Source of the DNA: Marinobacterium aestuarii
Lineage (GTDB): Bacteria; Pseudomonadota; Gammaproteobacteria; Pseudomonadales; Balneatricaceae
Assembly (NCBI RefSeq): GCF_001651805.1
Contig: NZ_CP015839.1
Span: 3,968,001 to 4,032,000 of the forward strand
Direction of reading: 5' to 3'
DNA length: 64,000 nt
Shown here: positions 27,819 to 40,815 of the stretch, in pieces
Position numbering within the stretch: the first letter of the stretch is position 1
Layout of the letters: each line of letters begins with the position of its first letter
Position numbers and translations under genes: made by a program
Notes under the pieces: generated by a model
What the model saw: only the letters and a program-made list of their open reading frames with translations
Told to the model about the DNA's origin: nothing
Databases searched by the model: none

Positions 27819-27846
27819 AAAAAAGCCCCGACCGAAGGTCGAGGCG
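27819..27846 (-). terminator. distal rrn terminator
   Basis: On the minus strand GCCTCGACC-TTC-GGTCGGGGC followed by TTTTTTG. The stem has one G-U pair. This is the second, outer terminator of the rRNA operon. Confidence 0.88.
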
Positions 27847-27854
27847 TTTTCGTT

Positions 27855-28030
27855 GAATAAATACTTGGCGCCTCGCTGGCGAGCCGTCCCGCAGACAAGT
27901 ATGCTGCGGTCGTCAAACCGGGTCAAAGCTGCGCTTCGACAAGTCCCGTTTTGACCCTACTATCACATGGCAGGACGGCCGCGAGCGGCGCTGTCTACCG
28001 TCCCCATGTGAGGGTCATCGCCAGTCATTA
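27855..28030. pseudogene. broken 5S-like fragments and nested hairpins between the rrn terminators
   Basis: On the minus strand CCATGTGATAGTAGGGTCA (about 27969-27951) resembles the 3' part of the intact 5S gene, and CGCCAAGTATTTATT (about 27871-27857) resembles its extreme 3' end and flank, with about 80 bp of other DNA between. A second, oppositely oriented piece, CCATGTGAGGGTCATCGCC, lies at 28004-28022. The inserted part contains dyads at 27912-27954 (GTCAAA-CCGGG against CCCG-TTTGAC, one mismatch), CCGCAG/CTGCGG (27889-27909) and GCTCGC/GCGAGC-like arms near 27872-27884. It looks like a second 5S copy damaged by an insertion and inversion. Confidence 0.45.
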
Positions 28031-28040
28031 TCCCATACGG

Positions 28041-28071
28041 AAAAACCCCGGCCTCATCGAGACCGGGGTTT
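28041..28071 (-). terminator. proximal rrn terminator after 5S
   Basis: On the minus strand AAACCCCGG-loop-CCGGGGTTT followed by TTCCG, starting about 12 nt after the 5S 3' end. The A/U-flanked GC stem is typical. Confidence 0.88.
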
Positions 28072-28083
28072 CCGTTATTAAAT

Positions 28084-28200
28084 GCTTGGCGATGACCTAC
28101 TCTCACATGGGGAAACCCCACACTACCATCGGCGATACCGCGTTTCACTACTGAGTTCGGGATGGGATCAGGTGGTTCCACAGCTCTATTGTCGCCAAGC
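28084..28200 (-). rRNA. rrf: 5S ribosomal RNA
   Basis: About 117 nt. The 5' and 3' ends, TGCTTGGCGACAATAG and GTCATCGCCAAGCA, pair to form the terminal helix, and the inner sequence has the conserved CCTGATCCCATCCCGAACTC. Ends are estimated from this helix. It is separated from 23S by about 180 bp and followed by a terminator. Confidence 0.95.
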
Positions 28201-28361
28201 AAAACTTGTACACTATGGATTCTGGCCTCGACAGATTGTGGCCTGTCGCGACGTGTCTTAATTCGATTATGTCTTGTCTGCAGCACAAGCTCGTGCCAAT
28301 GCGTCAATCTCGTCTCTCTCGTGCTTTTCGCCTGCTCGTTCTTTTCAGTCGGAGCAGGCAA

Positions 28362-28383
28362 CCAAACGCCTTGGGCGTTATAT

Positions 28384-28390
<7 letters not shown>
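28362..28390 (-). other. 3' arm of the 23S processing stem
   Basis: This segment is nearly identical, in inverted orientation, to 31264-31291 on the other side of 23S (shared core ACGCC-TT-GGG/C-GTTATATGG). The two arms would pair in the transcript to give the RNase III substrate that frees pre-23S. Confidence 0.8.
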
Positions 28391-31263
<2,873 letters not shown>

Positions 31264-31270
<7 letters not shown>

Positions 31271-31291
31271 ATATAACCCGAAGGCGTCTGG
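31264..31291 (-). other. 5' arm of the 23S processing stem
   Basis: Pairs with 28362-28390 across the 23S gene. Together they form the usual long precursor helix cut by RNase III. Confidence 0.8.
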
Positions 31292-31329
31292 TAAGGACGA
31301 GAGTTCGATAAGATTTTTCGCCATTGGCG

Positions 31330-31347
31330 CTTGTACTACAGTACAAG
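31330..31347. repeat. perfect palindrome in the 23S leader
   Basis: CTTGTACT-AC-AGTACAAG, 8-bp arms. A second palindrome, TCGAATTAATTCGA, lies at about 31355-31368. Both are in the transcribed spacer just before 23S; a role in precursor folding is likely but not shown. Confidence 0.6.
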
Positions 31348-31376
31348 ACATATCTCGAATTAATTCGAATCCATAT

Positions 31377-31388
31377 TGTTAAAGAGCG
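31377..31388 (-). promoter_or_regulatory. rrn boxA antitermination site before 23S
   Basis: On the minus strand CGCTCTTTAACA, identical to the copy in the 16S leader at 33762-33773. boxA recruits NusB/NusE for rRNA antitermination. Confidence 0.85.
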
Positions 31389-31401
31389 ATAAAGCAAGCT
31401 T

Positions 31402-31444
31402 GAAGCGATAAGCTTCGAGCTGACAGCTTTAAGCGATAAGCTTC
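31402..31444. repeat. two hairpin-forming direct repeats in the 16S-23S spacer
   Basis: GAAGCGATAAGCTTC (31402-31416) and TAAGCGATAAGCTTC (31430-31444) are near-identical units, each able to form a small hairpin (AAGC-GATAA-GCTT). The surrounding bases repeat AGCTT/AAGCT motifs, which suggests slippage or a dispersed repeat family. Confidence 0.55.
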
Positions 31445-31490
31445 AAACCGTGATCGGTGTGCAACTTATGACTTACAGCTTTCTTTTAAA

Positions 31491-31566
31491 TGGTGGAGCT
31501 ATGCGGGATCGAACCGCAGACCTCCTGCGTGCAAAGCAGGCGCTCTCCCAGCTGAGCTATAGCCCC
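31491..31566 (-). tRNA. tRNA-Ala (anticodon TGC)
   Basis: 76 nt with an encoded CCA end. Acceptor GGGGCTA/TAGCTCC closes the cloverleaf, the D arm is AGCTCAGCTGGGAGAGC, the anticodon loop is CTTTGCACG-type with TGC, and the T arm has GGTTCGATCCC. It is the second intact spacer tRNA, just upstream of 23S in transcript order. Confidence 0.96.
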
Positions 31567-31635
31567 GGAACCGGGTATACACCAGAAGACTAGGCCACTG
31601 GCTTTTGGCGGACTTGACCACCGTACAGATCACCA

Positions 31636-31660
31636 AGTTTTCGCAATATTGCGGAAAACT
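31636..31660. repeat. long hairpin touching the first tRNA-Ile-like copy
   Basis: AGTTTTC-GCAAT-ATTGC-G-GAAAACT forms a 12-bp stem with one bulged G and almost no loop. It ends exactly at the CCA position of the degenerate tRNA-Ile-like copy at 31660. It may be a processing signal in the spacer transcript. Confidence 0.55.
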
Positions 31661-31747
31661 GGTAGGCCTGAGTGAACTTGAACCACCGACCTCACCCATT
31701 CTCTATCATGGGGAGTGGGGTGCGCTCTAACCAGCTGAGCTACTACA
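31660..31747 (-). pseudogene. tRNA-Ile-like copy A with expanded anticodon arm
   Basis: The D arm (AGCTCAGCTGGTTAGAGC), T arm and 3' CAGGCCTACCA match the intact tRNA-Ile at 31873-31949. Between the anticodon-stem halves CACCC and GGGTG, the normal 7-nt loop CTGATAA is replaced by 20 nt (CACTCCCCATGATAGAGAAT). The 5' acceptor strand reads AGTTGTA and cannot pair with CAGGCCT. It is therefore not a normal tRNA. The copy lies 106 bp from copy B, in tandem. Confidence 0.7.
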
Positions 31748-31765
31748 ACTTTCCTGCCGGAAATT

Positions 31766-31855
31766 TGGTAGGCCTGAGTGGATTTGAAGTACCGACATCA
31801 CCCATTCTTTATCATAAAGAGTGGGGTGCGCTCTAATCCATCGATCTACATCAAT
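31766..31855 (-). pseudogene. tRNA-Ile-like copy B with expanded anticodon arm
   Basis: The same 20-nt replacement of the anticodon loop as copy A, here CACTCTTTATGATAAAGAAT, which can fold into a long A/T-rich hairpin extending the CACCC/GGGTG stem. The D arm (AGATCGATGGATTAGAG) and T arm (CGGTACTTCAAATCC) are eroded. The 5' acceptor strand ATTGATG cannot pair with CAGGCCT. It lies 107 bp from the intact tRNA-Ile, so A, B and the intact gene form a tandem series with a unit of about 106 bp. Confidence 0.7.
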
Positions 31856-31872
31856 TTTCAAACCTGTAAAAT

Positions 31873-31949
<77 letters not shown>

Positions 31950-32031
31950 ACATCGTCAAGCTCTTAGCCTTGCGGCTACAAGCTCTTTTATCCACAGGTT
32001 ATCCCCGCGAATATTTCGCTCTCTTTAACGT

Positions 32032-32052
32032 TTGATCAGATAATTCGTGTGG
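32032..32052 (-). other. 3' arm of the 16S processing stem
   Basis: A 21-bp segment that is an exact inverted copy of 33739-33759 in the 16S leader. The arms would pair across 16S and form the RNase III site; similarity extends further on both sides with mismatches. Confidence 0.88.
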
Positions 32053-32080
32053 ACGCTATGCCAGAACAAGCCATGTCGTT

Positions 32081-33621
<1,541 letters not shown>

Positions 33622-33738
33622 TAAATCAAGATACCGAAGTATCGATAATTCTGACTCAAGCTATAACAACTTAAATGAATTCACATTAGGGTTGCTTACC
33701 TTGATAAAGCTATTTATCAGCCTTATCCTGACAAGCGC

Positions 33739-33759
33739 CCACACGAATTATCTGATCAA
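33739..33759 (-). other. 5' arm of the 16S processing stem
   Basis: Exact 21-bp partner of 32032-32052, located between the leader boxA and the 16S 5' end. Confidence 0.88.
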
Positions 33760-33761
33760 TC

Positions 33762-33773
33762 TGTTAAAGAGCG
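33762..33773 (-). promoter_or_regulatory. rrn boxA antitermination site in the 16S leader
   Basis: CGCTCTTTAACA on the minus strand, about 50 nt downstream of promoter P2. It matches the boxA consensus and the second copy before 23S. Confidence 0.85.
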
Positions 33774-33824
33774 TTTGGACTCAAGGATCGTTGCCGCTGA
33801 TCCCGTGTCTCAAGTGAGGCGCAT

Positions 33825-33852
33825 ATTCTAGCGTCTCGGTGTTTTAAGTCAA
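33825..33852 (-). promoter_or_regulatory. rRNA promoter P2
   Basis: On the minus strand TTGACT (33852-33847), a 16-bp spacer and TAGAAT (33830-33825), followed by the GC-rich ATGCGCCTC, typical of growth-rate-controlled rRNA promoters. Confidence 0.85.
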
Positions 33853-34022
33853 CTCTTTTTTTTCAACATTTCCGACCGAAGCCGAGGAGAAAAACGAGTG
33901 ACTCACAAGCCGATACTGCCGGCCGATTCATCAAGCTAAACACTTGAAAATCAACCACTTACTTCCGACTTGCTCGCTCTGTTCGGTGGCTGTTAAAGCC
34001 GCTTTCCCTAAGCGAGGTGCGC

Positions 34023-34050
34023 ATTCTACATTGCCCCCGATCAGAGTCAA
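34023..34050 (-). promoter_or_regulatory. rRNA promoter P1
   Basis: TTGACT (34050-34045), 16-bp spacer, TAGAAT (34028-34023), then GCGCACC. The -35, -10 and spacing are identical to P2 198 bp downstream. An A/T-rich tract with TTATTAATTT just upstream (about 34060-34072) could be an UP element. Confidence 0.87.
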
Positions 34051-34289
34051 CAGCCCCTTTGAAATTAATAACGAATAAGTGCAAAAAGGGGCTTATTAAA
34101 GCTTAAACCGGCTTATCGACGGTGATATAGATTACTCAATAACCAGCTGTGTACATTTAAATCATTACGCGCTGATTGATAAACAGACAATCAGAGCCCA
34201 AGACTCATGGCTATTATTAATCCGGCAGCCCAAGAGCAGGAAAAGTGCATATTTCGAAGACCAGAAACATTGCATTCACAGAACCGCCC

Positions 34290-35147
34290 TCAGGCGACAA
34301 CATAATGCTGCAGATCAACCAGCTCAACCTGCGCCGCGTTCACGGGCCCTTCAAAGAAGTAGGACGCTACGCGCACAAAGCGCTCAGGCCCATCGGTGAC
34401 CAGAAAGGACACATGCCCAGGCGTATCACCCTCTCGCATCAGGTTAGCTTCCAGTAACTGTTGCTTGACCACACGCGTGGTCGTCACCGCCGAGTCCACC
34501 AGACTGACATCCGGCCCCACCACTTTGGCAATTGCACCCTTAAGTGCCGGGAAGTGCGTACACCCCAACACCAGAGTATCGATGCCCGAATCCCCTTGCG
34601 CCTCATCCAGCAGTGGCGCCAGGCAGCGTGCGACTATCTGCTCGACCAACCCCCCCTCATGCCAGCCCTCTTCGGCCAGAGACACGAAGAGTGAACAGCC
34701 CTGGGCCCGGATTCTGATATCCGGGCGCAACGACATGATCGCCTTCTGATAGGCCTGGTTGTTTACGGTACTCTCGGTGGCGATGACCCCCACCTGACCG
34801 TTACGGGTTTGCGCACAGCAGGCTTCAGCCCCCGGCTCAACCACGCCGATGACCGGAACACCGGGAAAGCGCAGACGCAGCGGCTCCACTGCCACCGCTG
34901 ATACGGTGTTGCAGGCGATCACCAGCAGTTTGACCTTGCGCTCGATCAGCAACCGCGCCGCCTGTTCCGCATAGCGCGTAACCGAAAGCGAACTTTTGGT
35001 GCCATAGGGCACCCGCGCGGTATCCCCGAGATAGATCAGATTTTCACAGGGCAGCTGGCGGCGCAACTCATTCAGCACCGTCAGACCGCCGACACCCGAA
35101 TCAAACACACCTATAGGCAGACGCCGACGCTCTTCCTGTTCGCTCAT
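34290..35147 (-). CDS. murI: glutamate racemase
   Basis: A 285-residue racemase. The two catalytic cysteines lie in VIACNTVSA (Cys79) and LVLGCTHFP (Cys196), with FDSGVGGLT (Asp16) and [11 protein letters not shown] near the N-terminus. It makes D-glutamate for peptidoglycan. It overlaps der by 4 bp and is the last gene of the rlmN-to-murI run. The 210 bp between its stop and the rrn P1 region show no terminator I can recognise. Confidence 0.95.
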   Translation of the reverse strand: MSEQEERRRLPIGVFDSGVGGLTVLNELRRQLPCENLIYLGDTARVPYGTKSSLSVTRYAEQAARLLIERKVKLLVIACNTVSAVAVEPLRLRFPGVPVIGVVEPGAEACCAQTRNGQVGVIATESTVNNQAYQKAIMSLRPDIRIRAQGCSLFVSLAEEGWHEGGLVEQIVARCLAPLLDEAQGDSGIDTLVLGCTHFPALKGAIAKVVGPDVSLVDSAVTTTRVVKQQLLEANLMREGDTPGHVSFLVTDGPERFVRVASYFFEGPVNAAQVELVDLQHYVVA

Positions 35148-36574
35148 TTTTTCTTGCGCGATTTGCGCTTGCTCTCTTTCTTCAAGTCCTGCACATGCAA
35201 CTTGAAGCGCTGTTTTTTGGCGAGCTGACGAGGAGTCAGCTGATTCGGGCGACCCTCAAACGGGTTGTCACCGACGCGGAACTCAAATCGCACCGGCGTG
35301 CCCTTGATGCCAAGTACCTGACGGAACTTGTTCTGCAGGTAACGCTTATAGGACGCCGGCAGGTTATCCAGCTGATTACCGTGGACCACAATAATGGGCG
35401 GGTTCGAGCCCCCCTGGTGGGCATAACGCATCTTGATACGACGACCATTCACCATGGGCGGCTGATGCTCCGCCACCACATCTTCAAGCAGGCGGGTCAG
35501 GCGGTTCGTCGGCCACTTGGCCATGGCACTGACATAGGCTTCATCAACCGAACGATACATCTCACCCACACCACTGCCGTGCAACGCCGAGATGAAGTGA
35601 AAACGGGCAAAGTCGACGAACTCAAGCCGACGCTGAATCTGCTCCTTGACCTTGAGCTTCTGCTCTTCGAGCATGCCATCCCACTTGTTCAGTGCAATCA
35701 CCAGCGAGCGGCCGGCATCGAGCACGAAACCCAGCATGTGCAGATCCTGATCAGTCACGCCCTGACGGGCATCGATCACGCAGACCACCACATTGGCATC
35801 TTCGATTGCCTGCAGCGTCTTGATGATCGAGAATTTCTCTACCGCCTCGGTGATATTCTTGCGCCGACGCACACCGGCGGTATCGATCAGGATGTAAGGC
35901 TCACCATCACGCTCGTAGGGAATATAAATACTGTCGCGGGTGGTACCAGCCTGATCGAAGACCACCACACGGTCTTCACCCAGCATGCGGTTCACCAGTG
36001 TTGACTTGCCCACATTGGGCCGTCCGACCACCGCGATCCGGGTACTGAACTTGAATTCTTCCGGCAGTACGTCGGCTTCCTGCTCAGGCAACTCGCTGAG
36101 CACTTCCTCGATCAGCAGCGTCACGCTGCGGTTCTGCGACGCCGCGATCGGCAACGGCTGCCCCAGACCCAGACCAAAGAAGTCAGAAATAGCGACATCG
36201 GGATCCAGACCATCGGTCTTGTTGACCACCAGGTAGCAGCTCTTCTCGGAGCGGCGCAGATGATCGGCAATCATCTCGTCGGCCGGGTTCAGGCCGGCAC
36301 GACCGTCCACCAGAAACAGAACGATATCTGCCTCTTCGATCGCCATCAGGGACTGCTTGGCCATCAGGGAGTCAATACCCTCCTCGTCGCCACTGATGCC
36401 GCCGGTGTCGATAACGATAAACCGTGCACCACCGACCTTGCCTTCGCCGTATTTGCGGTCACGGGTCAGGCCCGACAGATCGGCCACCAATGCGTCCCGC
36501 GAGCGTGTCAGTCGATTAAAAAGTGTAGATTTGCCGACATTGGGTCGGCCCACGAGCGCTATAACCGGTACCAT
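35144..36574 (-). CDS. der: GTPase Der
   Basis: A 476-residue protein with two tandem G domains, the mark of Der (EngA). The first has [15 protein letters not shown] and NKTDG; the second, starting near residue 180, has [19 protein letters not shown] and NKWD. A KH-like C-terminal domain ([22 protein letters not shown]) ends in a very basic tail ([12 protein letters not shown]). Der assists 50S assembly. It lies 71 bp after bamB and overlaps murI by 4 bp. The murI position after der is different from E. coli. Confidence 0.96.
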   Translation of the reverse strand: MVPVIALVGRPNVGKSTLFNRLTRSRDALVADLSGLTRDRKYGEGKVGGARFIVIDTGGISGDEEGIDSLMAKQSLMAIEEADIVLFLVDGRAGLNPADEMIADHLRRSEKSCYLVVNKTDGLDPDVAISDFFGLGLGQPLPIAASQNRSVTLLIEEVLSELPEQEADVLPEEFKFSTRIAVVGRPNVGKSTLVNRMLGEDRVVVFDQAGTTRDSIYIPYERDGEPYILIDTAGVRRRKNITEAVEKFSIIKTLQAIEDANVVVCVIDARQGVTDQDLHMLGFVLDAGRSLVIALNKWDGMLEEQKLKVKEQIQRRLEFVDFARFHFISALHGSGVGEMYRSVDEAYVSAMAKWPTNRLTRLLEDVVAEHQPPMVNGRRIKMRYAHQGGSNPPIIVVHGNQLDNLPASYKRYLQNKFRQVLGIKGTPVRFEFRVGDNPFEGRPNQLTPRQLAKKQRFKLHVQDLKKESKRKSRKKK

Positions 36575-36645
36575 TCTCTATTTACCACAACGAAAACGGC
36601 GGCTAGTCGCAAACGCAAATAGCCGCCTGTGAAAATCACTCATGC

Positions 36646-37794
36646 TCAGTTTAAGCGTAATGCCAGCAAACGGCCGTCATTACCCAATACATAGAGCACA
36701 TCATTAATCGCGAGCATGTCGCCCACTACGCCTTTTGAGTCGGCGCGATAGCGTGCGACAAAGTGGCCATCAACCTGCGACATGAAGTGCAGATAACCTT
36801 CCACGTCGCCTACCACCAAATTATTTCCCAGCACCGCAGGCGCTGACACAGTGCGGTTTTCCAGCGCCGGCTGAGACCAGACGCTGGCGCTGCTGCTCGC
36901 ATCGTAGGCCTGCACATGATCATTGGCTTCTACGACATACACATTGCCGAAGCCTGCAGCCGGCGTGCGGTAGCTTGAGCTGTCGCGGGCCCACTGAATC
37001 TGCGCATCAAACGGATTGATCGCCACCAGGCGCCCCTGGTAGCTCGACACATAGAGCATCTGATTAGCCAGTAACGGGCGGCCATCGATGTCTACCATGC
37101 GCTCCAGCTCGGAACGACCCTGCGGCTCGGCAATGCGCTGTTCCCACAGCATGTTGCCATTGCTGTTGGTCAGCGCCGCCAGCTTGCCGCTGGCAAAGCC
37201 TGCGAAAGTGACATCCGCCGCAACGATAGGCGCCGCCGTACCCCGCAGGCTCAGGCTCGGCACCTGGCTGTCGTAGGTCCAGCGATGCTCGCCCGAGGTC
37301 GTATCCAGCGCTGTCACCTTGCCATTGACCAGCTGTACCACCACCAGATCACGGTTAAGCTGCGCCGGCGCCACGGCTTCGGAGGACACCTGACGACGCC
37401 AGAGTTCCTGGCCGCTGCTGCTGTCCAGCGCGATAACCAGACCCGACTCGGTGACCACTACCACAGAGGCAGGGCCTACACCGGTACCCGCGCCCAGCGC
37501 TGTTTCGAGTTCGACTTCCCAAACTTTTTTGCCGGTCGCAAGATCAAACGCCGCTACCGTACCCTCGGCGTCATTCGCATAGATGCGCACACCATCGGAC
37601 GCCGGTGCAAACTGGTGGTACTTCTTGCCAAGGCCAGAGCCCACGCGAGCACTCCAAACGACATCCACCGAACGCTCGGATTTGAAATCGACCAGCTCAT
37701 TAGGTTCGACTTCATCATTCGAACTCCAGAGGCTGCAGCCGCTCACGGACGCAACCAGCGCACCCGCCGCCAGAACACGGAACAGCTTGTTCAT
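36646..37794 (-). CDS. bamB: outer membrane protein assembly factor BamB
   Basis: A 382-residue lipoprotein. The signal MNKLFRVLAAGALVASVSGC ends in a lipobox with Cys20. The rest is an eight-bladed beta-propeller of PQQ-like repeats (for example GKKVWEVELETALGAGTGVG, SSGQELWRRQVSSEAVAPAQL, GRPLLANQMLYVSSYQGRLVAIN). BamB belongs to the BAM complex that inserts beta-barrel proteins in the outer membrane. It directly follows yfgM with no gap, the conserved hisS-yfgM-bamB-der order. Confidence 0.95.
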   Translation of the reverse strand: MNKLFRVLAAGALVASVSGCSLWSSNDEVEPNELVDFKSERSVDVVWSARVGSGLGKKYHQFAPASDGVRIYANDAEGTVAAFDLATGKKVWEVELETALGAGTGVGPASVVVVTESGLVIALDSSSGQELWRRQVSSEAVAPAQLNRDLVVVQLVNGKVTALDTTSGEHRWTYDSQVPSLSLRGTAAPIVAADVTFAGFASGKLAALTNSNGNMLWEQRIAEPQGRSELERMVDIDGRPLLANQMLYVSSYQGRLVAINPFDAQIQWARDSSSYRTPAAGFGNVYVVEANDHVQAYDASSSASVWSQPALENRTVSAPAVLGNNLVVGDVEGYLHFMSQVDGHFVARYRADSKGVVGDMLAINDVLYVLGNDGRLLALRLN

Positions 37795-38454
37795 TTAACC
37801 TTCCTCAGCCGTGAGATTTTCGAGCTTCATGGTTAGCAGCGGACGCACACCCGCGGTTTCCGCGGCCTGGGCCGCCAGACGATAGGCATCCCGCGCTTCT
37901 ATCGCTTTACCGGAGGACAGCAGCAGGTCACCGCGCAGCTCCTGGTAGCTGGCCTCAAAGCTGCCAGGTTCCAGTGCATCCAGCAATGCCAGCGCTTCGC
38001 TCGCCTGACCCTGCTGCCCCATAATCTGCGCCTTGCGCATGATGGCAACTGTGCGCTGAGCATCGCTCGGCTCATGACTCAATACCCACTCAAGCTGAAC
38101 CAGAGCCTCATCCAGCTGGCCCTGCTCGACCGCCACGCGAGCCATCAGCAGGGAACCCAGTGCTGCATAGGCACTGCCTTCGTAGTCAGCCTTGAGGCCT
38201 GCCGCCAGATGCTCCGCCGTCGCAACCTGAGCGTCGGTGCCTTCGGCGGCCAGGGACAGACTCACGGCCTCTACCAGGCTCTGATACATCGCCGAGGCAT
38301 TCGCGGCCTCTGTCGCCTGGCGGTCCTGCCAGGTACGCCAGCCAAACACCAGCGCCAGCGCTATAGCAAGGGTCAACAGCAAGGTCTTGCCGTTTTCCTG
38401 CCACCAACGCTTAAGCGCTTCTACCTGTTCCTCTTCTGTGCGCATCTCAGCCAC
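37795..38454 (-). CDS. yfgM: YfgM/tetratricopeptide periplasmic ancillary protein
   Basis: A 219-residue protein with the YfgM N-terminus: TEEEQVEALKRWWQENGK followed by one membrane segment (about 25-45) and a TPR-like helical periplasmic domain. YfgM associates with the SecYEG translocon and PpiD in E. coli and helps pass proteins to periplasmic chaperones. It sits 24 bp after hisS and abuts bamB. Confidence 0.9.
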   Translation of the reverse strand: MAEMRTEEEQVEALKRWWQENGKTLLLTLAIALALVFGWRTWQDRQATEAANASAMYQSLVEAVSLSLAAEGTDAQVATAEHLAAGLKADYEGSAYAALGSLLMARVAVEQGQLDEALVQLEWVLSHEPSDAQRTVAIMRKAQIMGQQGQASEALALLDALEPGSFEASYQELRGDLLLSSGKAIEARDAYRLAAQAAETAGVRPLLTMKLENLTAEEG

Positions 38455-38478
38455 GTACGACTCCCTATGCCCTGTCGA

Positions 38479-39756
38479 TCAAACGTTGATAATAGTTGTC
38501 AGCTCAGCCGCAAGCTGCGACCAGGCTACCTGTTTTTGTGCCGCGTCGCTGCGCAGCGGCTTGAGAGTTGCCACCTGCTGTGCAACCTCATCATCACCCA
38601 GAATAAGGGCGACGCTGGCACCGCTGCGATCGGCCTTTTTCATCTGGCTCTTGAAGTTACCGCCACCGCAGTGGAGCTGAATTCGAAGGTCGGTCTCGTT
38701 GCGCAGACGCTCCGCCAACAGCAAGGCCTCGCTGGCCGCACCAGCCCCCATTGAGGCGATATACAGATCAACCGTCTGACGGGCTGACAGGGGCACAACG
38801 TCAAGGGTTTCAAGCAGCAACACCAGGCGTTCGATGCCCATGGCAAACCCCACCGCCGGTGTCGCCTTGCCACCAAGCTGCTCTACCAGGCCGTCATAAC
38901 GACCGCCCGCACAGACAGTGCCCTGAGAACCGAGCTTGTCGGTGACCCATTCGAAAACCGTCTTGCAGTAATAATCAAGCCCACGCACCAGGCGCGGGTT
39001 AACCTCGTAGGCGAGGCCGGCGCGATCCAGCACAGACTTCAGCGCTTCAAAATGCTCGAGGGACTCCGTATCCAGATATTCATGGAAATCCGGCGCATCG
39101 TTCAGCAATGCCTGGGTTGTCGTATCCTTGCTGTCGAGGATGCGCATGGGGTTGGTGTCCAGGCGGCGCAGACTGTCCTCATCCAGCTGCTCCTTGCACC
39201 CTTGCAGGTACTGCACCAGCGCGTCCTTGTAACGGCCACGGGCCTCGGCGCTGCCGATGGTATTCAGCTGCAGCGTGACCGCATCCAGCAGACCCAGCTG
39301 GCGCCATAGACGGGCTGTCAGCAGAATCAGCTCGGCATCGATATCCGGCCCCTGCATGCCAAAGGTCTCGACACCGATCTGGTGAAACTGGCGGTAGCGT
39401 CCCTTTTGCGGCCGTTCATGCCGGAACATGGGCCCCTTGTACCACAGGCGCTGCACCTGATTGTAAAGCAGACCATTTTCTTCACCGGCACGCACACAAC
39501 CCGCCGTTCCTTCAGGACGCAGCGTCAGGCTGTCACCGTTGCGGTCTTCGAAGGTATACATCTCTTTTTCGACGATATCGGTGACTTCACCGATAGAGCG
39601 CTTGAAAAGTTCGGTCTGCTCGACGATTGGCATGCGTATTTCAGCGTAACCGTAAGCACCGAGGACTGTCTGCACATGCTGTTCCAGGTACTGCCACACC
39701 GGAGTTGCTTGCGGCAGGATGTCGTTCATGCCACGAATGGCTTTGATCTTGGCCAA
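38479..39756 (-). CDS. hisS: histidyl-tRNA synthetase
   Basis: A 425-residue class II synthetase. It starts [18 protein letters not shown] and has motif 2 ([21 protein letters not shown]), the histidine-specific [12 protein letters not shown] and GGRYDGLV, and motif 3 [16 protein letters not shown], followed by the HGTP anticodon-binding domain. A related HisZ, encoded at 44778-45962, lacks this role. It follows rodZ directly; the ispG gene that normally lies between rodZ and hisS is missing here. Confidence 0.97.
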   Translation of the reverse strand: MAKIKAIRGMNDILPQATPVWQYLEQHVQTVLGAYGYAEIRMPIVEQTELFKRSIGEVTDIVEKEMYTFEDRNGDSLTLRPEGTAGCVRAGEENGLLYNQVQRLWYKGPMFRHERPQKGRYRQFHQIGVETFGMQGPDIDAELILLTARLWRQLGLLDAVTLQLNTIGSAEARGRYKDALVQYLQGCKEQLDEDSLRRLDTNPMRILDSKDTTTQALLNDAPDFHEYLDTESLEHFEALKSVLDRAGLAYEVNPRLVRGLDYYCKTVFEWVTDKLGSQGTVCAGGRYDGLVEQLGGKATPAVGFAMGIERLVLLLETLDVVPLSARQTVDLYIASMGAGAASEALLLAERLRNETDLRIQLHCGGGNFKSQMKKADRSGASVALILGDDEVAQQVATLKPLRSDAAQKQVAWSQLAAELTTIINV

Positions 39757-39789
39757 AATAAAACCCTACTAAATCTGAACGGCGACATA

Positions 39790-40815
39790 TTAATTAAGCG
39801 GAAGCGTTAACCGGGCAACATTCTTGTTGTTGAAGGGCGCGAGGTCAACCACAGCGCCGTCGAAACTGATTTGACTGACTGCATTGGTGCGGCCCAGTAA
39901 CACATTCAAAGGTCCCGCCTGTTCGATACGCAGCTCTTCACCGGCCTTGCGCAGGTTGTTGAACAGCGTCTTGCCCGTGGCACTCTTGACCGTGACCCAG
40001 CAATCATCGCTAAAACGAACCAGCAGCCCGGTTGTGGCAAGCGATACTGCGCCCTCCGCATCTGACTCAGAGGCAGCAGCCACGTCTGACGCAGGCGCAG
40101 CCAGTGCGGTCGTTGCAGCAGCCGCTACGGTGTCCGTGGCTGCATCTGCTGCTGTAACCACAGGCGCAACGCCGGTTGCAGTCAAAGCGGCATCGACCTG
40201 AGCGGCTACCACTGCAGCTTCGGCCTGCTCTCCAGCACCTTCAGCACTGATTGCCATAGCCTCTTCAGGCGACAGCTGCGGCGCTGCGATATCCAGACCC
40301 GCTTCAGGCTCGGGCTCGCCGGCAGACAACACCAGGGTTTCACCATCAGCCGTATCCACCGCTACCGTGCTTTGCGGCGAACTGGTCAGGGCGACTTCAT
40401 GTCCATACTGGGTCTTCCACCACCAGAAGGTGGTCGCGACTATAACCACAACGAGCAGCAACATCGACAGGCTGACACCAGGACCCGATGCACCTGAAGG
40501 CTGTATCCGGCTGATTGAGCGGATAGACGCAGACGTCTGTGCCCCACCGTAGTTCCTGTCGAACTCAAGCACCAGGTCGTCGCCATTAACTCCCAGCAAA
40601 CGAGCATAGGATCTAAGGTAGCCGCGGGCAAAGACAACGCTGGGCAACTTGCTATAGTCGCCCTCTTCCAGTGCCCTTACCTGCGCGGCGGGCAATCGCA
40701 ATGATGTTGCCACCTGTTCCAGTGACAGTCCCTGGCCCTCACGCATCTGAACAAGACTGAACTGCGACAACGCGGCCGCACTCGATTCAGACTCAGCCTG
40801 GGACACCTGGTTCAC
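39790..40815 (-). CDS. rodZ: cytoskeletal protein RodZ
   Basis: A 341-residue protein. The N-terminal helix-turn-helix (about 20-90, LVQMREGQGLSLEQVATSLRLP) binds MreB. A membrane segment lies at about 113-133, then an alanine- and valine-rich linker (about 145-262), and a periplasmic DUF4115 domain (about 265-341, GLLVRFSDDCWVTVKSATGKTLFNNL). RodZ links MreB to the wall elongation machine. Its start overlaps the pilF stop by 4 bp. Confidence 0.93.
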   Translation of the reverse strand: MNQVSQAESESSAAALSQFSLVQMREGQGLSLEQVATSLRLPAAQVRALEEGDYSKLPSVVFARGYLRSYARLLGVNGDDLVLEFDRNYGGAQTSASIRSISRIQPSGASGPGVSLSMLLLVVVIVATTFWWWKTQYGHEVALTSSPQSTVAVDTADGETLVLSAGEPEPEAGLDIAAPQLSPEEAMAISAEGAGEQAEAAVVAAQVDAALTATGVAPVVTAADAATDTVAAAATTALAAPASDVAAASESDAEGAVSLATTGLLVRFSDDCWVTVKSATGKTLFNNLRKAGEELRIEQAGPLNVLLGRTNAVSQISFDGAVVDLAPFNNKNVARLTLPLN

